Source: Aureobasidium sp. EXF-3400 (Eukaryota; Ascomycota; Dothideomycetes; Dothideales; Saccotheciaceae). From it: a DNA stretch of 64,000 nucleotides. Under the pieces are notes generated by a model. That model had not been told where the DNA came from. It saw only the letters and a list, made by a program, of their open reading frames with translations, and did no database searches. The stretch spans positions 1 to 64,000 of the forward strand of contig SWBL01000244.1 of the NCBI GenBank assembly GCA_024195585.1, given 5' to 3'. This document shows, one piece after another, positions 34,050 to 45,926 of this stretch. The position numbers and the translations under genes are program-made. The first letter of the stretch is position 1; each line of letters opens with the position of its first letter.

Positions 34050-35472
34050 TTAGTTGCAACCATTGTAACCCTTCTGCTGGAACATCTTGACACTCTTGAC
34101 AACCATCTCGCCATTCTTCTCCCAAGTGGGGTACCACTGGTCACGGGCAGCCCAGAACTCACTTCTGGCTTGAGTGCTGCCATCGGTCCAGGGCTTGCCA
34201 GAAGCACCATCCTCGAACCAGCCATTGGTACCACCAACAGCAACGTTGAGAATGAGGTAGAAGTCTTGATCGAAGGGAGTGTTGTCCTTGCCGGTAGCAG
34301 CCCAGGGGTTCAAGAGAGCAGTACCGTTGCTGTCACTGACGGGGAATCTACCCTTCTCCCAGAAAGGCTTGTTGAAGTTGACGTACATGACTTGAAGGAG
34401 ACGAGAATCGACATAGGTGAAGATGTACTTTTCGGACCATTCAAGACCAAAAGTGTGGAAACCAGCAGCGTAGGTAGTGTGAAGAGCAGTGTGCTTGTTG
34501 TTGTTGAGCCACCAACCGTCGTTGGCAGAGTTGGGACCCCAGTGGAGAGTGCTGCTCATGACGTTGTTACCGCCCTGAGGATAAGTGTGGTTGTTTCCAC
34601 GAGACTCCATGATGTCGATTTCACCAGAGCGAGGCCATGCACCATAGACATCGTCCTTGGGAAGCATCCAAATGGCGGGCCACATCCAGTCACCGGCAGG
34701 AAGCTTGGCCTCGACCTCGATACGACCGAACTTGATGGATACACTGTTCTTGGTGCTGATGCGAGCAGACTTGACGGGGTTGACAATAGTACCGTTGGTG
34801 ACATTGGTACCAGTGATACAGTTGGACCAGACGTCAGACGAGCAGGAGCCATCTGCGAGAAGGTTGATGACATTGTTTTGCTCAATGAGCTTTGCATCTT
34901 GAAGAGTAGGCTTGATGTGAAGCATGCCATCCTGGACGTATGCGTTTTCGTCGGTGTTGGTAGTGATTTCGAATTGACCGTTGCTAATACAGGTTAGCGA
35001 TTGTTTCGATCGGACTCGTTCAAGTAACATACCCATAGCCACCGCACTCGACCTCCTTTGTCCAGATCTTGTCGTTGAAGCCATTTGAGAAGGTGTCCTC
35101 GAAGACAGGGCAGTAGGTGTGGTTGGTGACACTGGAGAGACCGTCGTAGATGAGGAAACCAGTAAGAGCGAGACCAATGGCGATACCTATGCAAGGAATA
35201 ATGGTGACCCACTTCTCCTTGGGATCCTTCTTCTCGAGCCAAGGCTTCTCGACTTCACCCTTCTTCACACGTCTAGAGTGGAAGTACCTCTGCTGGGGCT
35301 GCTGCAGAGCTGTGGAGGAACCTGCTGCTGAAACTGGCATTGAGCCATAGGGAGTTGCAAAAGGGTTTGCTCTGGCAACGGGAGTGATGGCCTCATTCTC
35401 TGGAGTGCCAGGTCTGAGGTAGGGTGTTGCATTGGCCGACGAGGCGGCGGTGCCATTGTTGCGGTCGTCCAT
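34050..35472 (-). CDS. GH16 beta-glucanase-like protein, type II membrane anchored
   Basis: Exons 35472-35033 and 34983-34050 (49-nt intron, phase 2) encode 457 aa. A disordered cytoplasmic N-terminus (~85 residues, Pro/Ala/Asn-rich, ending KKDPKEKW) precedes one membrane span (VTIIPCIGIAIGLALTGFLIY). The lumenal part is a GH16 jelly roll with WPRSGEIDIMES, the ExDxxE active site (E268, D270, E273). Other marks are WMWPAIWMLPKDDVYG, FHTFGLEWSEKYIFTYVD and FYLILNVAVGGTNGWF. GH16 members of this branch act on beta-1,3-glucans, and the anchored form suggests cell-wall remodelling in the secretory pathway or at the surface. Several N-glycosylation sequons (NHT, NVTNGT) are present. It is co-oriented with the glycosyltransferase gene but 2.9 kb away. 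Confidence 0.9.
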
Positions 35473-37072
35473 GGCGGAGGACTATTGGTGTAGAATCTAA
35501 GTATGTAGTTCTGGCTTGTGCCTGATATTACTACCACCGAGTATGAAAGAGTGGAAGGAGGATGGAAGAATGGACAAGGCAAGGGAATTAGTGGAGAGAA
35601 AGCGTTCCTACTGACGGCAGACCTGGGGCTTTTGAGCAAAAGACCACCGAGCAGGACCGTTTGGGTTCAAGTAAGCCAAGCACCAACCGATATAGAAGCG
35701 TATGCAGTCTAGTCCTTCCACGGGAACGTTACGCTACAATGGAAGCTGAAGAAGAGACACCATAACGTTGAGACCCCGGGCCAGGTGCAACGGCGCAAAG
35801 TGAACCAGTAGCCGAGCCCCTACGGTCGGTCTCACGAAAGACCAGCCTACTCGCTCGCGCCATTTCCGCAGTCTGGCGCGGCGTGGCGAGGAGTGAGCCG
35901 TCCATGCCGCTCGCGTGGTAGACATGATCTGCCAGCTAAACACTCCACATTCGGAGCATGCCTGGCAATAATCAAGGGCCATGTACTGATGGGTTGAACA
36001 ATCGAATCGGGCTTGAATTCCAATAGCGCGATGTTTTTTTCGGGTGAGTATGCACGTCTGGTTTTGGCGCTAGATGATACGATCCGCGCCAGGAACCGGC
36101 CGTCAAAACCATGTTTCTCACTTAAGCTTTGACCGCGTCCCACTCTGGTACCTCGGTCGATGCGGACCTGCATCGAGACTGGAGCTTGTTGCAGCTGCGT
36201 AGATTTGTAGGGTTGGTTGAAAGGAACTTGCAGAGTCAGGAACCAGACGTCGGAGGCTTACACGTCATTTCCGCATTGCGTTCGCAAATCTTCAGCCAGC
36301 AAATCTCTAATTGCAATTTGCACCAAGATGGCAAGCGGCGCCTCCGCCGAGTAGACTCCATGCGGTTTCTCTTCAGCTGTCAAATGTTTGTTCCGCAAGA
36401 TCGGCGAGACCGTGGCCTGCTCTCGACGCACAGCGAGTAGGCAGGTCGCAGGATGCCAGGATGCAGACACACATGCTGCATGATTTTCTAAATTCTCAAC
36501 CAGGCGGCCAGCCTAATTTTAGGAGTAGATACCCCACCCACTCGACTACTTTCGCAATATATTGTTATCGAGGACAACACATTCATCGCGATGCCAATAC
36601 TTCTCATGTCTTATCTCTTTCCGAGTGTCTATCTCTCGGCCATACTCTCACAAATCTTGCTTCATCGAATCCACATGTCTAGTTGGTGGACTCTTTGGTC
36701 ATTCCGCATGCTTTATTGATAATCCCATACATGTGGACCGCGTGCAAATGTCAATCGCGGAGGCTAGTCCGTGCAATCGCGAGACGCGGTAACGAGAGCT
36801 TCAGCAGGGTGGTTTTCATGTCCTAAAGTGCGTGTCTTTGCGAGAAAATAAATTAAAAAAGGCGAGAAAATATATCGACGCCTGGTCGTGATAATCAGTG
36901 TCTAAACGTAGATATGCCCAAGAGAGTGCCGACAATTGTCATATCTCTATCGTGGAAACACTTGTTAAGGGTCAACAACATTAAAAAATCATGGTTGTTT
37001 ATACCAATTGAACACCGACCGCACGACGACTTCGGGATAGGGTATCACGAAGGCACATCCAAAAAGCAAAAA
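35473..37072. other. Gene-poor interval
   Basis: About 1.6 kb with the GH16 promoter at the left and the tRNA at the right. No supported gene. Near 36837-36875 the words GGCGAGAAAATA / GCGAGAAAATAA occur twice. Confidence 0.5.
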
Positions 37073-37167
37073 TGGAGTAGCTGGGAATCGAACCCAGAAC
37101 CTTCTCCAACTCAGTACTGCTCAAAGAGCAATGCTAAGAAGATGTCATACCACTAGACCACAACCCC
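37073..37167 (-). tRNA. tRNA-Ala(AGC) with intron
   Basis: Read on the minus strand, a 7-bp acceptor stem (GGGGTTG with CTACTCC, one mismatch) includes G3:U70, the alanine identity pair. The D arm is GTC-TAGTGGTAT-GAC, and the T arm CTGGG-TTCGATT-CCCAG is perfect. The anticodon stem TCTTC/GGAGA encloses TTAGCA and then an intron of about 22 nt before the last loop base, giving AGC at 34-36 with T33. The anticodon depends on where the intron is placed; the G3:U70 pair supports alanine. Confidence 0.7.
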
Positions 37168-37304
37168 GATTGTTGAAGCTCTTGAAATGATGTGCGAATA
37201 CTAATCTTCAATTCAACAGGTAAGCGAGCATGCCAGAGGTGCATCGAGACTGCAGGTAGACCGCGAACACTAAGCAACCACAACACACTTCCAAACTCAC
37301 AAAC

Positions 37305-37778
37305 ATGCCACGAGGGTCCGAATACAGCGACGAGAAGCGCGCCGCCGCGTTAATAATGTACCTCATCCACAAAGCCTCACATAGCGACGTGGAAGCAAAA
37401 ACAGGCGTGTCCAAAAGCGCAATACGCCAACTCTCGTCTCGCGCACACAAAGCCGGCGTGGACAAGACAAGCATAGAAGAGTTGATTGTCTTTGCACGCA
37501 CGAAGCCCAGGAAAGGGAGGCCACGAAGAGATGCGACGAAAACGGACAAGGTGGTACCTGCAGAGACGCGGCAGGGAGAACAACCGACGAAGGTGCTTGA
37601 TCGCAACACAGCAGTGGGCCATGCAGAACCTCGCAATCCGCCGATACGAGCAACTGATGCGGCAAATTCGAGGACGGCGGATGGCGAGGACTTGTTTGAG
37701 ATGATCAAGAGTTGGGAACAACGCAAGGCACAGGCGTTTGACGCGGCTCACGCTGCAAGTGCTAAAGAGCAAGCGTGA
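37305..37778 (+). CDS. Small HTH-like protein
   Basis: A single-exon frame of 157 aa starts 138 bp beyond the tRNA. The N-terminus SDEKRAAALIMYLIHKASHSDVEAKTGVSKSAIRQL reads as a helix-turn-helix of the homeodomain-like/transposase type (about residues 8-45). A basic segment (TKPRKGRPRRDATKTDK) could be a nuclear-localisation or AT-hook-like stretch. The C-terminus is helical and charged. The N-terminal part resembles domesticated or transposon-associated HTH segments in filamentous fungi, but I find no catalytic transposase domain or terminal repeats. It may be a small DNA-binding protein or a relic. The start is the first ATG of the frame. Confidence 0.55.
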   Translation: MPRGSEYSDEKRAAALIMYLIHKASHSDVEAKTGVSKSAIRQLSSRAHKAGVDKTSIEELIVFARTKPRKGRPRRDATKTDKVVPAETRQGEQPTKVLDRNTAVGHAEPRNPPIRATDAANSRTADGEDLFEMIKSWEQRKAQAFDAAHAASAKEQA

Positions 37779-38602
37779 AGGGAACGTATGCGTCAGACGG
37801 ACATTTGAACCTCATCTACGCTCCTGCCACCATAAACTACTCATGTGGTTTATCAGTGGAGCATAAGCTGCCGGCTAGGTCCTAGCAGCTCGATATCTGG
37901 GGCAGGGTGGCACCATCAGCAAGTGCTGTAAAGGTTGTCGACGATATCACGACATCACGAGCCATGATTACAGTACTTCGTTATACCTGTATTGTCTACT
38001 AGATCTTGAACCATCCGCTGCTAGTGCTATTATATCGATCGTTGGTCCAGACAGCAATCTATTGCCCAAGTATGCTTTTCGAGCATACACCAAATGAAAG
38101 CCATCGATATAAGCTACGTATCTGATGATTATGATACTGACTATATTAATTCTGGACAGCTGCAACTATACGAATATATACCAGTCATGTTGCCTGCGAT
38201 ATACGATGATCATTTACGAAACTGCAGTTGTTGACCCAATACAACACTGTTGAAGCACCGTGAAGCGAAGGATAGAGGGAAGAACATAGAGACAGGGTGA
38301 CCCGGATCCTCAACAAAAGTTCACCTTCAATCCTATCCCAACTATAGCAAAGGCCAAAGAGTATAGCATTGGAAGACAGAAATGTCTTCGAAAAACAGAG
38401 GCGTGCCCACAGAGAGCCGATAAGTTGTCGCTTCTCAGTGGACACTCCGACGTTTTCTAACAGTATTATGCAGTTTCATAGCTACACACGTTACATGTTT
38501 TAGCACAGGGAAGCAAATGACACTTGACATTTGGAAATGTTTGTTTTGAATTGCCATTATATGTCATTAACAGGATATTTAAACTTTAAGAAGATGCAGA
38601 CT
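37779..38602. other. Intergenic, no supported gene
   Basis: About 820 bp, AT-rich near 37960-38180. No gene seen; it contains the 3' flanks of the HTH-like gene and of the L-galactonate dehydratase gene, which converge here. Confidence 0.5.
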
Positions 38603-40066
38603 TTATATCCTCTCACCCTCAAGGATAGGTCTAGCCTCCTCACTCTTCCACCAACTGACACCATCCTTGCCAGGGTACTCGAACTTGTCCATACTCTCAG
38701 GCTTCATCTCAACACTGTACCCGGCCTCGGTAGGAGTAGTGTAGTAGCCATCCTTGATGACACTGGGGTGGAAGAAGTGCTCGTGCAAGTGGTCGACGTA
38801 TTCGAGCACACTGAGCTTACCGCTAACAACAACATAGTCGATGGTGCTCAAGTGCTGAGTGTACTCGGGAAGACCGACACCACCAGAGTGGGGGACAATC
38901 GGCACACCGAACTTCTTCGCGATGAGGAGGACAGCAAGGACTTCATTGACACCTCCCATACGACAAGCATCGATCTGGCAGACATCGATAGCACCTTGTT
39001 GCAGGAGCTGCTTGAAGATGACACGGTTCTGGCACATCTCACCAGTAGCGACACCAATGTTGTAGGGCTTAAGGGCTTCGCGGATGGCCTTGTGACCAAA
39101 GACATCGTCAGGGCTGGTGGGCTCCTCGATGAACCAGGGCTTGAACTCGGCGAGTTGCTTCATGTACTCGATGGCCTCCGGGACGGACCAGACCTGGTTG
39201 GCATCGACCATGAGGAAGTTGCCTCTGTCGTAACCAATGACCTCTCTGGCGATGCTCAATCTCTCCTTGTCTTCGGCGACGCTGGTTCCGACCTTGAGTT
39301 TGAAGTGCTTGTAGCCAGCGTTGAGAGTCTCCTGCAGCAGACCCTTCATCTTGTCCTTGCCGTAACCTAGCCAACCAGCACTGGTTGTGTAGGCAGGCAC
39401 CGCTCTGTTGGCCTCGGCGTGCTTGATACGCTCAGCCTTGCCGGGCTCCTCCTTCTTCAGCATCTCAATGGCCTCCTCTTTGGTGATGGCATCGGTGATG
39501 TATCTGAAGTCAATACACGAGACGAACTCTTCGGGAGACATGTCAGCAACGATTCTCCAAACAGGCTTGTTCAGTGTCTTTGCCCACAAGTCCCAGATAG
39601 CGTTGACGACGGCACCAAGAGCAAGGTGGATGACACCCTTCTCAGGGCCGATCCATCTAAGCTGACTGTCCGAGACGAGGTATCTCCAGGTTTGACCCCA
39701 GTTGGAGACGAGGTCCTCGAGCTTCTTTCCCTCGACACGGGCAGCAAGAAGAGAGATGGCCTGGCAAACGATCTCGTTGCCGCGACCAATCGTGAAAGTC
39801 TAACAAAGATCAGTACTCATGTGTGGGGAAGGGAACATGGGGAAGTATGTTGCTTACCATGCCGTGGCCAGAGAAGTCGGAGTCGGTGTGCAAGATGCAG
39901 TATGCGGCCGAATAGTCACCAGCAGCATTCATGGCATCGGAGCCAGTCTTGTCAAGAGACGTCTATATTCACCCGGGTCAATTGCTGTCCTCGGATGGAG
40001 AATACAAGCATGTTTACTCACAGGGAATCTGACGTCCCTCGTCGTGGCCTTTGTGATTGTAACCAT
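38603..40066 (-). CDS. lgd1: L-galactonate dehydratase
   Basis: This enolase-superfamily enzyme removes water from L-galactonate to give L-threo-3-deoxy-hexulosonate, step two of the fungal D-galacturonate (pectin) pathway, in the cytosol. Exons 40066-40022, 39962-39858 and 39799-38603 (introns 59 and 58 nt, all phase 0) encode 448 aa. The N-terminus reads ATTRDVRFP|TSLDKTGSDAMNAAGDYSAAY. Catalytic and metal residues are visible: KLK (about 217-219), VDAN (D249), EEP (E275), TGE (E304) and PHSGG (H354). The sequence fits Trichoderma LGD1 / Aspergillus GaaB rather than rhamnonate dehydratase, but related sugar-acid dehydratases share these motifs. No other galacturonate-pathway gene is in the window. 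Confidence 0.9.
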
Positions 40067-40907
40067 GATGTGTGATATGGAGAGTGCAGATGTATGATAG
40101 CAGAACAAGAAGAAGAATCAGAAGAGAGTATACGATGTCCCAACAGTGGGGAATGGGACAGGTTTTGTCTGAGGAGCAACCTTTCAAGGAGCGTCAGAGC
40201 GCCTCCACTAGTGGGGTCGGATCTGGGGCTCCAGCAAGCGGCTTTGTATGAACCTTTGCCGCTATTGGTGCATAATTTAGGCTGGAGTTCTTCCGAGAGC
40301 TTTCAGTCGCCGAGAAGACGGACGTGCCCCAAAGGTTTTCCCGAAACAGAATCAGATCTTGGAGAAGGTCTGGCGTTGAAAGGGACAGGGTTCGTGATTG
40401 CTATTAGCCGGGTGCATTGTGGTGAAGTCAATCTGTTTCGCACCGACTTCTGGAATGGAGTTGGCAAACTTTACAAGAACCAAATGGCCATGACGACCAA
40501 CTGTCAAGGTCAAGAGATAGGCGGAAGGGACGAATGCAGCGACGACCGTGAAGAAGGTTCATCTGAAAGAGGCTGTTCCGAAGGTAGACGAAGCAATCTC
40601 ACAAGTCTGGTCGATTTCTGTGAAGCGCGTTTCTGCCAGTGAGATAGCTCTGATTCAGGCATCATCAGCAAAGGCTCGTTGAAGGATCATCCACCGACTG
40701 TATCCTGCCATGTGAGAGCAATATACTTGGCCGGGTTGGTCGCTGTGATGTTTCGCAAAGGGCGCGTGTTTCAGAAACTGGCAAGAGCGTCAGAGTTGAA
40801 ATTGTGGGGAAGGGATTCGATCTTGTTCGCGTGGCTTCAAGGAGAAGCAGCAGCAGCAGCATCCAACGACTCGAGCGGCCTCGACGATTTCAAGTCGACT
40901 CTTCGCC
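40067..40907. promoter_or_regulatory. Divergent intergenic region, lgd1 / membrane protein
   Basis: About 840 bp between two divergent genes. One open frame of 182 codons (40094-40642, plus) has no domain or splice support. A (GCA)n run at about 40849-40862 precedes the right-hand gene. I did not identify a specific regulator site. Confidence 0.45.
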
Positions 40908-41925
40908 ATGGCCAAAATGACAGGGCGCATCTCATTGCTGGTCCAGCTGTGCCTCGTCTTCTTCACTGCCTTGGCGCGAGCGGCAACCCAGGAGCCCCTC
41001 GTCGACGAGAAGCCCATCTATCGCGCAGGGGATGCTATCCCCGTGACGTGTCGTATGTCGTTTTTGATTAATTGCAATATGATCCCTTACTAACACACCT
41101 CGAGTCAACAGGACATCTGATACTGGCGAGCATGTAAGCAATACACCATGCTGTGACTGATACAGCCAACTGATAGCGTGACAGGTCACAGATGCCTCAG
41201 GGCAGCTTCAATATGTGCCCTTCCCCGTATGCAATGAGACTGGACGCCCACTAGAGATCTACTTTGGTGTCGAGAAGGACATCAATTGCACCCTCGACTT
41301 CATCTCGGACCCCATGTTCCACCTCCTCGAGTTCTACGTCCACAACGACGCTCCCATGACCTGTCGCATCCCCACTCGTCCCTTTTCCGCTTCTTACAAG
41401 GCTCCGAAAGAAGACCCCTCGATTGAGGGCCAAGGCAGTCTCGACGATGAATACATTCCCCTGATCATTGCTTTGACAGGCACACTACAACTCTCGCATC
41501 TCCACGTCTCTTCACACCTCAACATGCTGCTACATGCTGCTCCCAAGTCCGTCTCACCCGGTGTCATTGACGCTGCCACCGCCTATTCAATTTCTACCCG
41601 TCCACCCACTCGCATCGTCATTGGTGACGCTCTGCCCTTCACCTTCTCCATCCGCTGGTACTCTGGCCAGCAATTGCCCTCTGGTTGGTCCGGCGTCGGC
41701 GGCCACATCTACGCTAGCACTCTGATCTACTGCCTCTTGAGTGCTGGCGCCGCAGCTGCCATCTGCATCGTCTACTTCCGTGGCGTCGAACTTCCGAGAA
41801 GGCTCAGGAACCACGGCAAAGATAGAATGACCGGCGGCATGGAGGGTGGCAGATTGGGCGGATATGGTTATGCAGTAGGCACTAGCAGCTATGCCTTGGG
41901 TTCTGCTGGAGGCAAGAGGGACTAA
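40908..41925 (+). CDS. Secretory-pathway membrane protein, conserved fungal, function unknown
   Basis: Three exons (40908-41052, 41105-41133, 41185-41925) encode 304 aa. A signal peptide (RISLLVQLCLVFFTALARA) is followed by a lumenal domain containing PVTC|LNRTSDTGEH|VTDASGQLQYVPFPVCNETGRPLEIYFGVEKDINC. The middle exon is only 29 nt but is required to hold the frame through both splices and restores NRT and TGEH, which I recall as conserved. One membrane span near the C-terminus (IYASTLIYCLLSAGAAAAICIVYF) leaves a short cytoplasmic tail with Gly/Tyr/Ser repeats. It is a type I membrane protein of the ER or later secretory pathway; its function is unknown to me. Confidence 0.8.
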
Positions 41926-42460
41926 AAGTTTGCATCATCTTGAACATCTCTTCTACAATTGTATACAAAATTCACACGTTACAAACATGGAATCGAGTCG
42001 AGTGTATTCACGCCATCCTGGTCGCTTTGGCATCAAGTCTGTTTTCTCTGCCTGGAAACAGAGCGGCCCATTTACATGGCGACAACAGTATGAGCAGCGC
42101 AGACACAAGCAGAAAGAAAGTTGCGACCAGGCGAACAAACCATCGAAAGCATTCAAGTCTCTCTATCCATTGTGAGAAGATGTAAGAAAGAACTCGACCT
42201 CATAACCTAAAAGCCATCGTCCATTTTATGAAAAGAAGAGTAACCTCGTTATGACCCATCCATCCCTCGTTTACCTTCCTGACCACCTGTATCCCAACCC
42301 AACCCCGATCATAAAGTCTTCCCCAAACAAGAATTGAAAAGTGTTTGTCGTGTTTCCTTTTGTTTCGTTGTGATGTCGAGCTCTGTCCCAGCAAAGTCTC
42401 TTGTTTTCTTTTTCTCGTTTGTGAATGTGAAGCGTTGTGTTTTTTTTTCTCGTAGTCGAA
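41926..42460. other. Convergent intergenic region
   Basis: About 535 bp between the 3' ends of the membrane protein and the GH71 gene; an 8-9 nt T run lies near 42440. No gene. Confidence 0.5.
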
Positions 42461-43999
42461 TCAAGACGAGGAGACAGAGGGGCCCTTGTTGATGCCCTCA
42501 CCGCAGAGTTCGACGTGGGCGTTGAAGTTGCTCCAGCTCTGTAGGAACAAATCGTCAGTAAGAGTGTTGACAGAACAAGGGCAGATCACTTACGCAGGAA
42601 GCTGTGATGGGCATGCTGCCCTGTGAGTACTGGACAACCTTGTTGTTCCTGTTGATGCTGACCTGAGGAGTAGTTCCACTGGAACCAAGATCCTCAGGGA
42701 AAGGAACCATAGAAAGAGCAGGACCGGAAGAGTTGGCCTCAAACTCCCAGTACTCGTTGGCACCTACGCTGATAGAGATGGTGGCCTTGTCCTTGACCAG
42801 AGCCCATGCAAACACGGCATCGGTGGGATAGTTCTGGTTCTTGATCTTGCTCGAGGAACCGCCGTAGCATGCAGCGGCCTTGGGGTGCACGCGGTACCAG
42901 TAAACGACTTGGTCCATGGTGATGGCAGGGGCCTGGCCATTCTTCCACCAGTTCAGGTAGTACTTGGCCATGACGCGCCAGGGTGCGTGGTTCATGCCTT
43001 CGACATAGTTTTGCATGCCGTTGCTGTAGGTGACATAGTCAGTGGCGCTGGTATTCGTCATGCTGGGAAGATCGCGTAGGTAGTGTGATTCGCAAAAGTC
43101 GTTCCAGGTAAGCACTTCGATGATATCGGGAGAGAACTGGTTGTTGGCAATGGTGTGCAGACGCTGGGCGAAGAGGGTGTCTGAGTAGGCGACCCAAGAG
43201 TCAGAAGCGATACCGTTGTTGAGATCCTTGTATTGCCAGGGGGAGACGGCCATGATGTAAGGTCCAGTCTTTCCGTTCTGGGTCAGCGCAGCCTTGAATG
43301 CTTCGTCGGCGGTGCAGGTCATGTTGGCGTCCATCAGAGGCCATGCTTGCCCTTGATAGTCGTTAGTCAGAGTTGACAGCCAGACATGTATAATCACTCA
43401 CAGTTGAAGTAACCATCGATAGAAGGGTAGTCGCTGACCATCTTGGCAGCAGACTGCTGAGCATTGGTTTGAGCAGCTTGTGCGTACGAGACAAGAGCAG
43501 GAGCCAGGGAGATCGGGCTGCCTGCGCTCTTGCAAGAGTTCTTGAGGTTCTGGAAGAATTGGTTTCCGTATGCATCGTTGTCGTCGCCAGCATAGGTCGA
43601 GACAAGAACATTAGTGTTCCAGCGCATAGTAGCAGAGCTGCTAGCATGCTTAGTAATCATGTCAGTCATGAAAGTCGTGTTCCAGAAAGTGTTGCAAGTG
43701 GTGTAGCTCATGTCGAAAGAGAACATGAGCTTGAAGCCGGTGTTCTCGGCAGCTTCGAAAGCATCATCGATACGGCTGATCTGCCATTTGCGGCTGGGCG
43801 AGGTGCAGTCCGGTGGGATCCAGTTCAGAGAGAAACCATCGATGCCGGCCTGCTGAGCAGCCTTCATGTCAGTCATCCACTGTCCCACGGTGTAGGCATA
43901 GGAGTTGTCGAGCATGAAATGCGCAACAACAGACTTTGCGGCGACAAGGTGAAGATTGATGACAGCAAGTGCCAAAGCGGTCCAGAACTTGGAAAACAT
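42461..43999 (-). CDS. GH71 alpha-1,3-glucanase (mutanase)
   Basis: Exons 43999-43402, 43351-42594 and 42538-42461 (introns 50 and 55 nt) encode 477 aa. The signal peptide is MFSKFWTALALAVINLHLVAA. The catalytic domain shows VVAHFMLDNSYAYTVGQWMTDMKAAQQAGIDGFSLNW, FKLMFSFDMSY, VSTYAGDDND, SDYPSIDGYFN|WQAWP and EVLTWNDFCESHY, all GH71 signatures. The C-terminal beta domain ends with the last small exon SWSNFNAHVELCGEG. It hydrolyses alpha-1,3-glucan in the cell wall or extracellularly, for wall remodelling, sporulation or mycoparasitism. No carbohydrate-binding module is present. The start at 43999 gives a complete signal peptide. Confidence 0.93.
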
Positions 44000-45926
44000 C
44001 TTCAGGTGGTCGTTTGGCTCAACGTGAACGCTGGAGTTGGATCAAGAAAAGTGTTTGTTTTGAGAGGCGCAAGCGCTTGAACTGTTGACTTGTAAAGTGA
44101 AGAGAATGAAGCAAAAGGAGTGGCACACTACTATCAAAGCAGTGCAAGGGTATGTCAAAGGAGTGACTGAATGAATGGAAAGGCGAAAACGCCAAAAAAG
44201 ACTGTATAACAGACTGACCAAGAGAAGAGAGATACAAAAGCAAGGAAAGGGATGCACACCTACAAGGCCTATATAAAAAGTCTACAGAGAATCCAAGGAG
44301 GCGGCCACACCTCGTCTGCACACGTGAAAAATGCCATGCTCCCAAGTTTGATTGCGCTGCCGTTACTCGCAAACTGGTTGGTTCGGAAGGGAGAGAGGGA
44401 TGGAGACTCCAGAACTGGTGCAGCAGACAGTAACCGGGAGGGCCCGCACCTGTTGTATCAGATATAGAAGGCTGCATGAGATGCAGAAGCGTTTCAGGAG
44501 CCGCAAAGCTGTTCGCCATTGCCGTGCTTCCAGATCCACGTCGAATTACAGACATACTGGCTCGTGGAGGTAGAGATGGGCTCATAGAACATAGAACGAA
44601 GACTCCGTTCGATAAATTCAGGTCGTGAGCAGATGAGGCTTGCTTCAGAGAGGCACATCCAGGAGCCATGATCTCTGTGACACGGCTCTGGCTGGGAGAT
44701 AATTTTCACAGCTACGTTTCTGACACACATCTGCATGTGGAGAGGAAGCACTCAGCGCTTAGCACACCTGCCCGCCTGATGCCCGTACCCTACTAGGGCA
44801 GCGCTCTTCGGACTCCGAACATCCGTCTATAGGGAAATTAACCTGAAGACCCACACAGGTGTTTTGTGTGGTATTGGTGATAAGAGTGTGCGACCTTTGG
44901 TGCACGCCGCGCCGAAAGCGCAAACAGCCTACAGCATTGCCACTGTCCATTCCATGTCTACGGTCACAGCACACGTCACTCGTCGTGGCTCCAAAAGGAG
45001 GGTTGATAAAACAGATTCTTCTCGAGTAGCACGTTAAGGTTTTGCAAGACTGCTGTCAACCGCCAAGCCGAGCGCAAACAACCATTGCTCGGAGTGCATC
45101 ACATCTGCTACCAAACGCACGTCAACACAGTTGTTGTTTCAGATGCACCGCAATTTCGACATCCCGCTCTCAATCTAACCAGCCCTAGGACCAGTTCAAC
45201 TCTCGAACATGCGGGTTAATGACACAAGGGCCGACTTGGTTTCCCGGATGATCATCATCAACAAGTCATCCAAGACGACCGGGTTGCAATCACAGGTAGC
45301 AATCAGCAACAACAAACATGTGTGCTGCCTAGGTAAGTGCAGCTTGTGCTACATGCGTATGCCCTAGAGACAGGGATCACGACTCCCTACTTGTCAAGAG
45401 AATAGATCAAGGAGAAACCGGTGGCCACGATGAAATTGGCTATGCATGGGTGCGTGCTGCTCTACGAGATGTCGTTTTCTTCTGCCTCCAACTCTCCCCT
45501 GATTTGTGGGACAAAGGCTAACAAGAGCAGTTGGAGAGAAAGAAATTAGCCCGACTCCTGCATAGAAATCCACCGAGTCTAACGGAACCTCGTTCTCTGA
45601 AGCTCTGCTTTGTCGCCATGGTGTTCACCAGTGTTCATCAAGTTGTGCTGGTTGTGTATAACGCGAACAAGTCATGTTATGCGAGCTTAATGCTTTCGGC
45701 GAAAGCAGGGCGGCGTCCGGATCGGAAAGAGAAAACGAGATAAAGACTGACGATCATCGGCACTAAGGCGTGTGCGGATGCGGGGCAATTCGATTGGTCA
45801 GTGGCGATAAGTGCCATCAATGATGATGATGCTTGCTTCTCCTTGTCTCCTGCCCCTCGTCGTCCTTCATCCACCTCACTCTCGCTCACTGCACTCGAGT
45901 TCCCGGTTCATTGGCGCACTCTCATC
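44000..45926. other. Long divergent gene-poor interval
   Basis: About 1.9 kb between the GH71 gene and the R3H-associated gene. No supported gene. On the plus strand TATATAAAAAG occurs near 44271; its direction does not match GH71, so I do not call it that gene's TATA box. Confidence 0.5.

Noticed and set aside
34170..34997. 275-codon frame opposite the GH16 gene
   Set aside because: Mirror frame of a conserved glucanase, with no domain of its own.
38531..39370. 279-codon frame opposite L-galactonate dehydratase
   Set aside because: Mirror frame caused by codon bias; the catalytic motifs lie on the minus strand.
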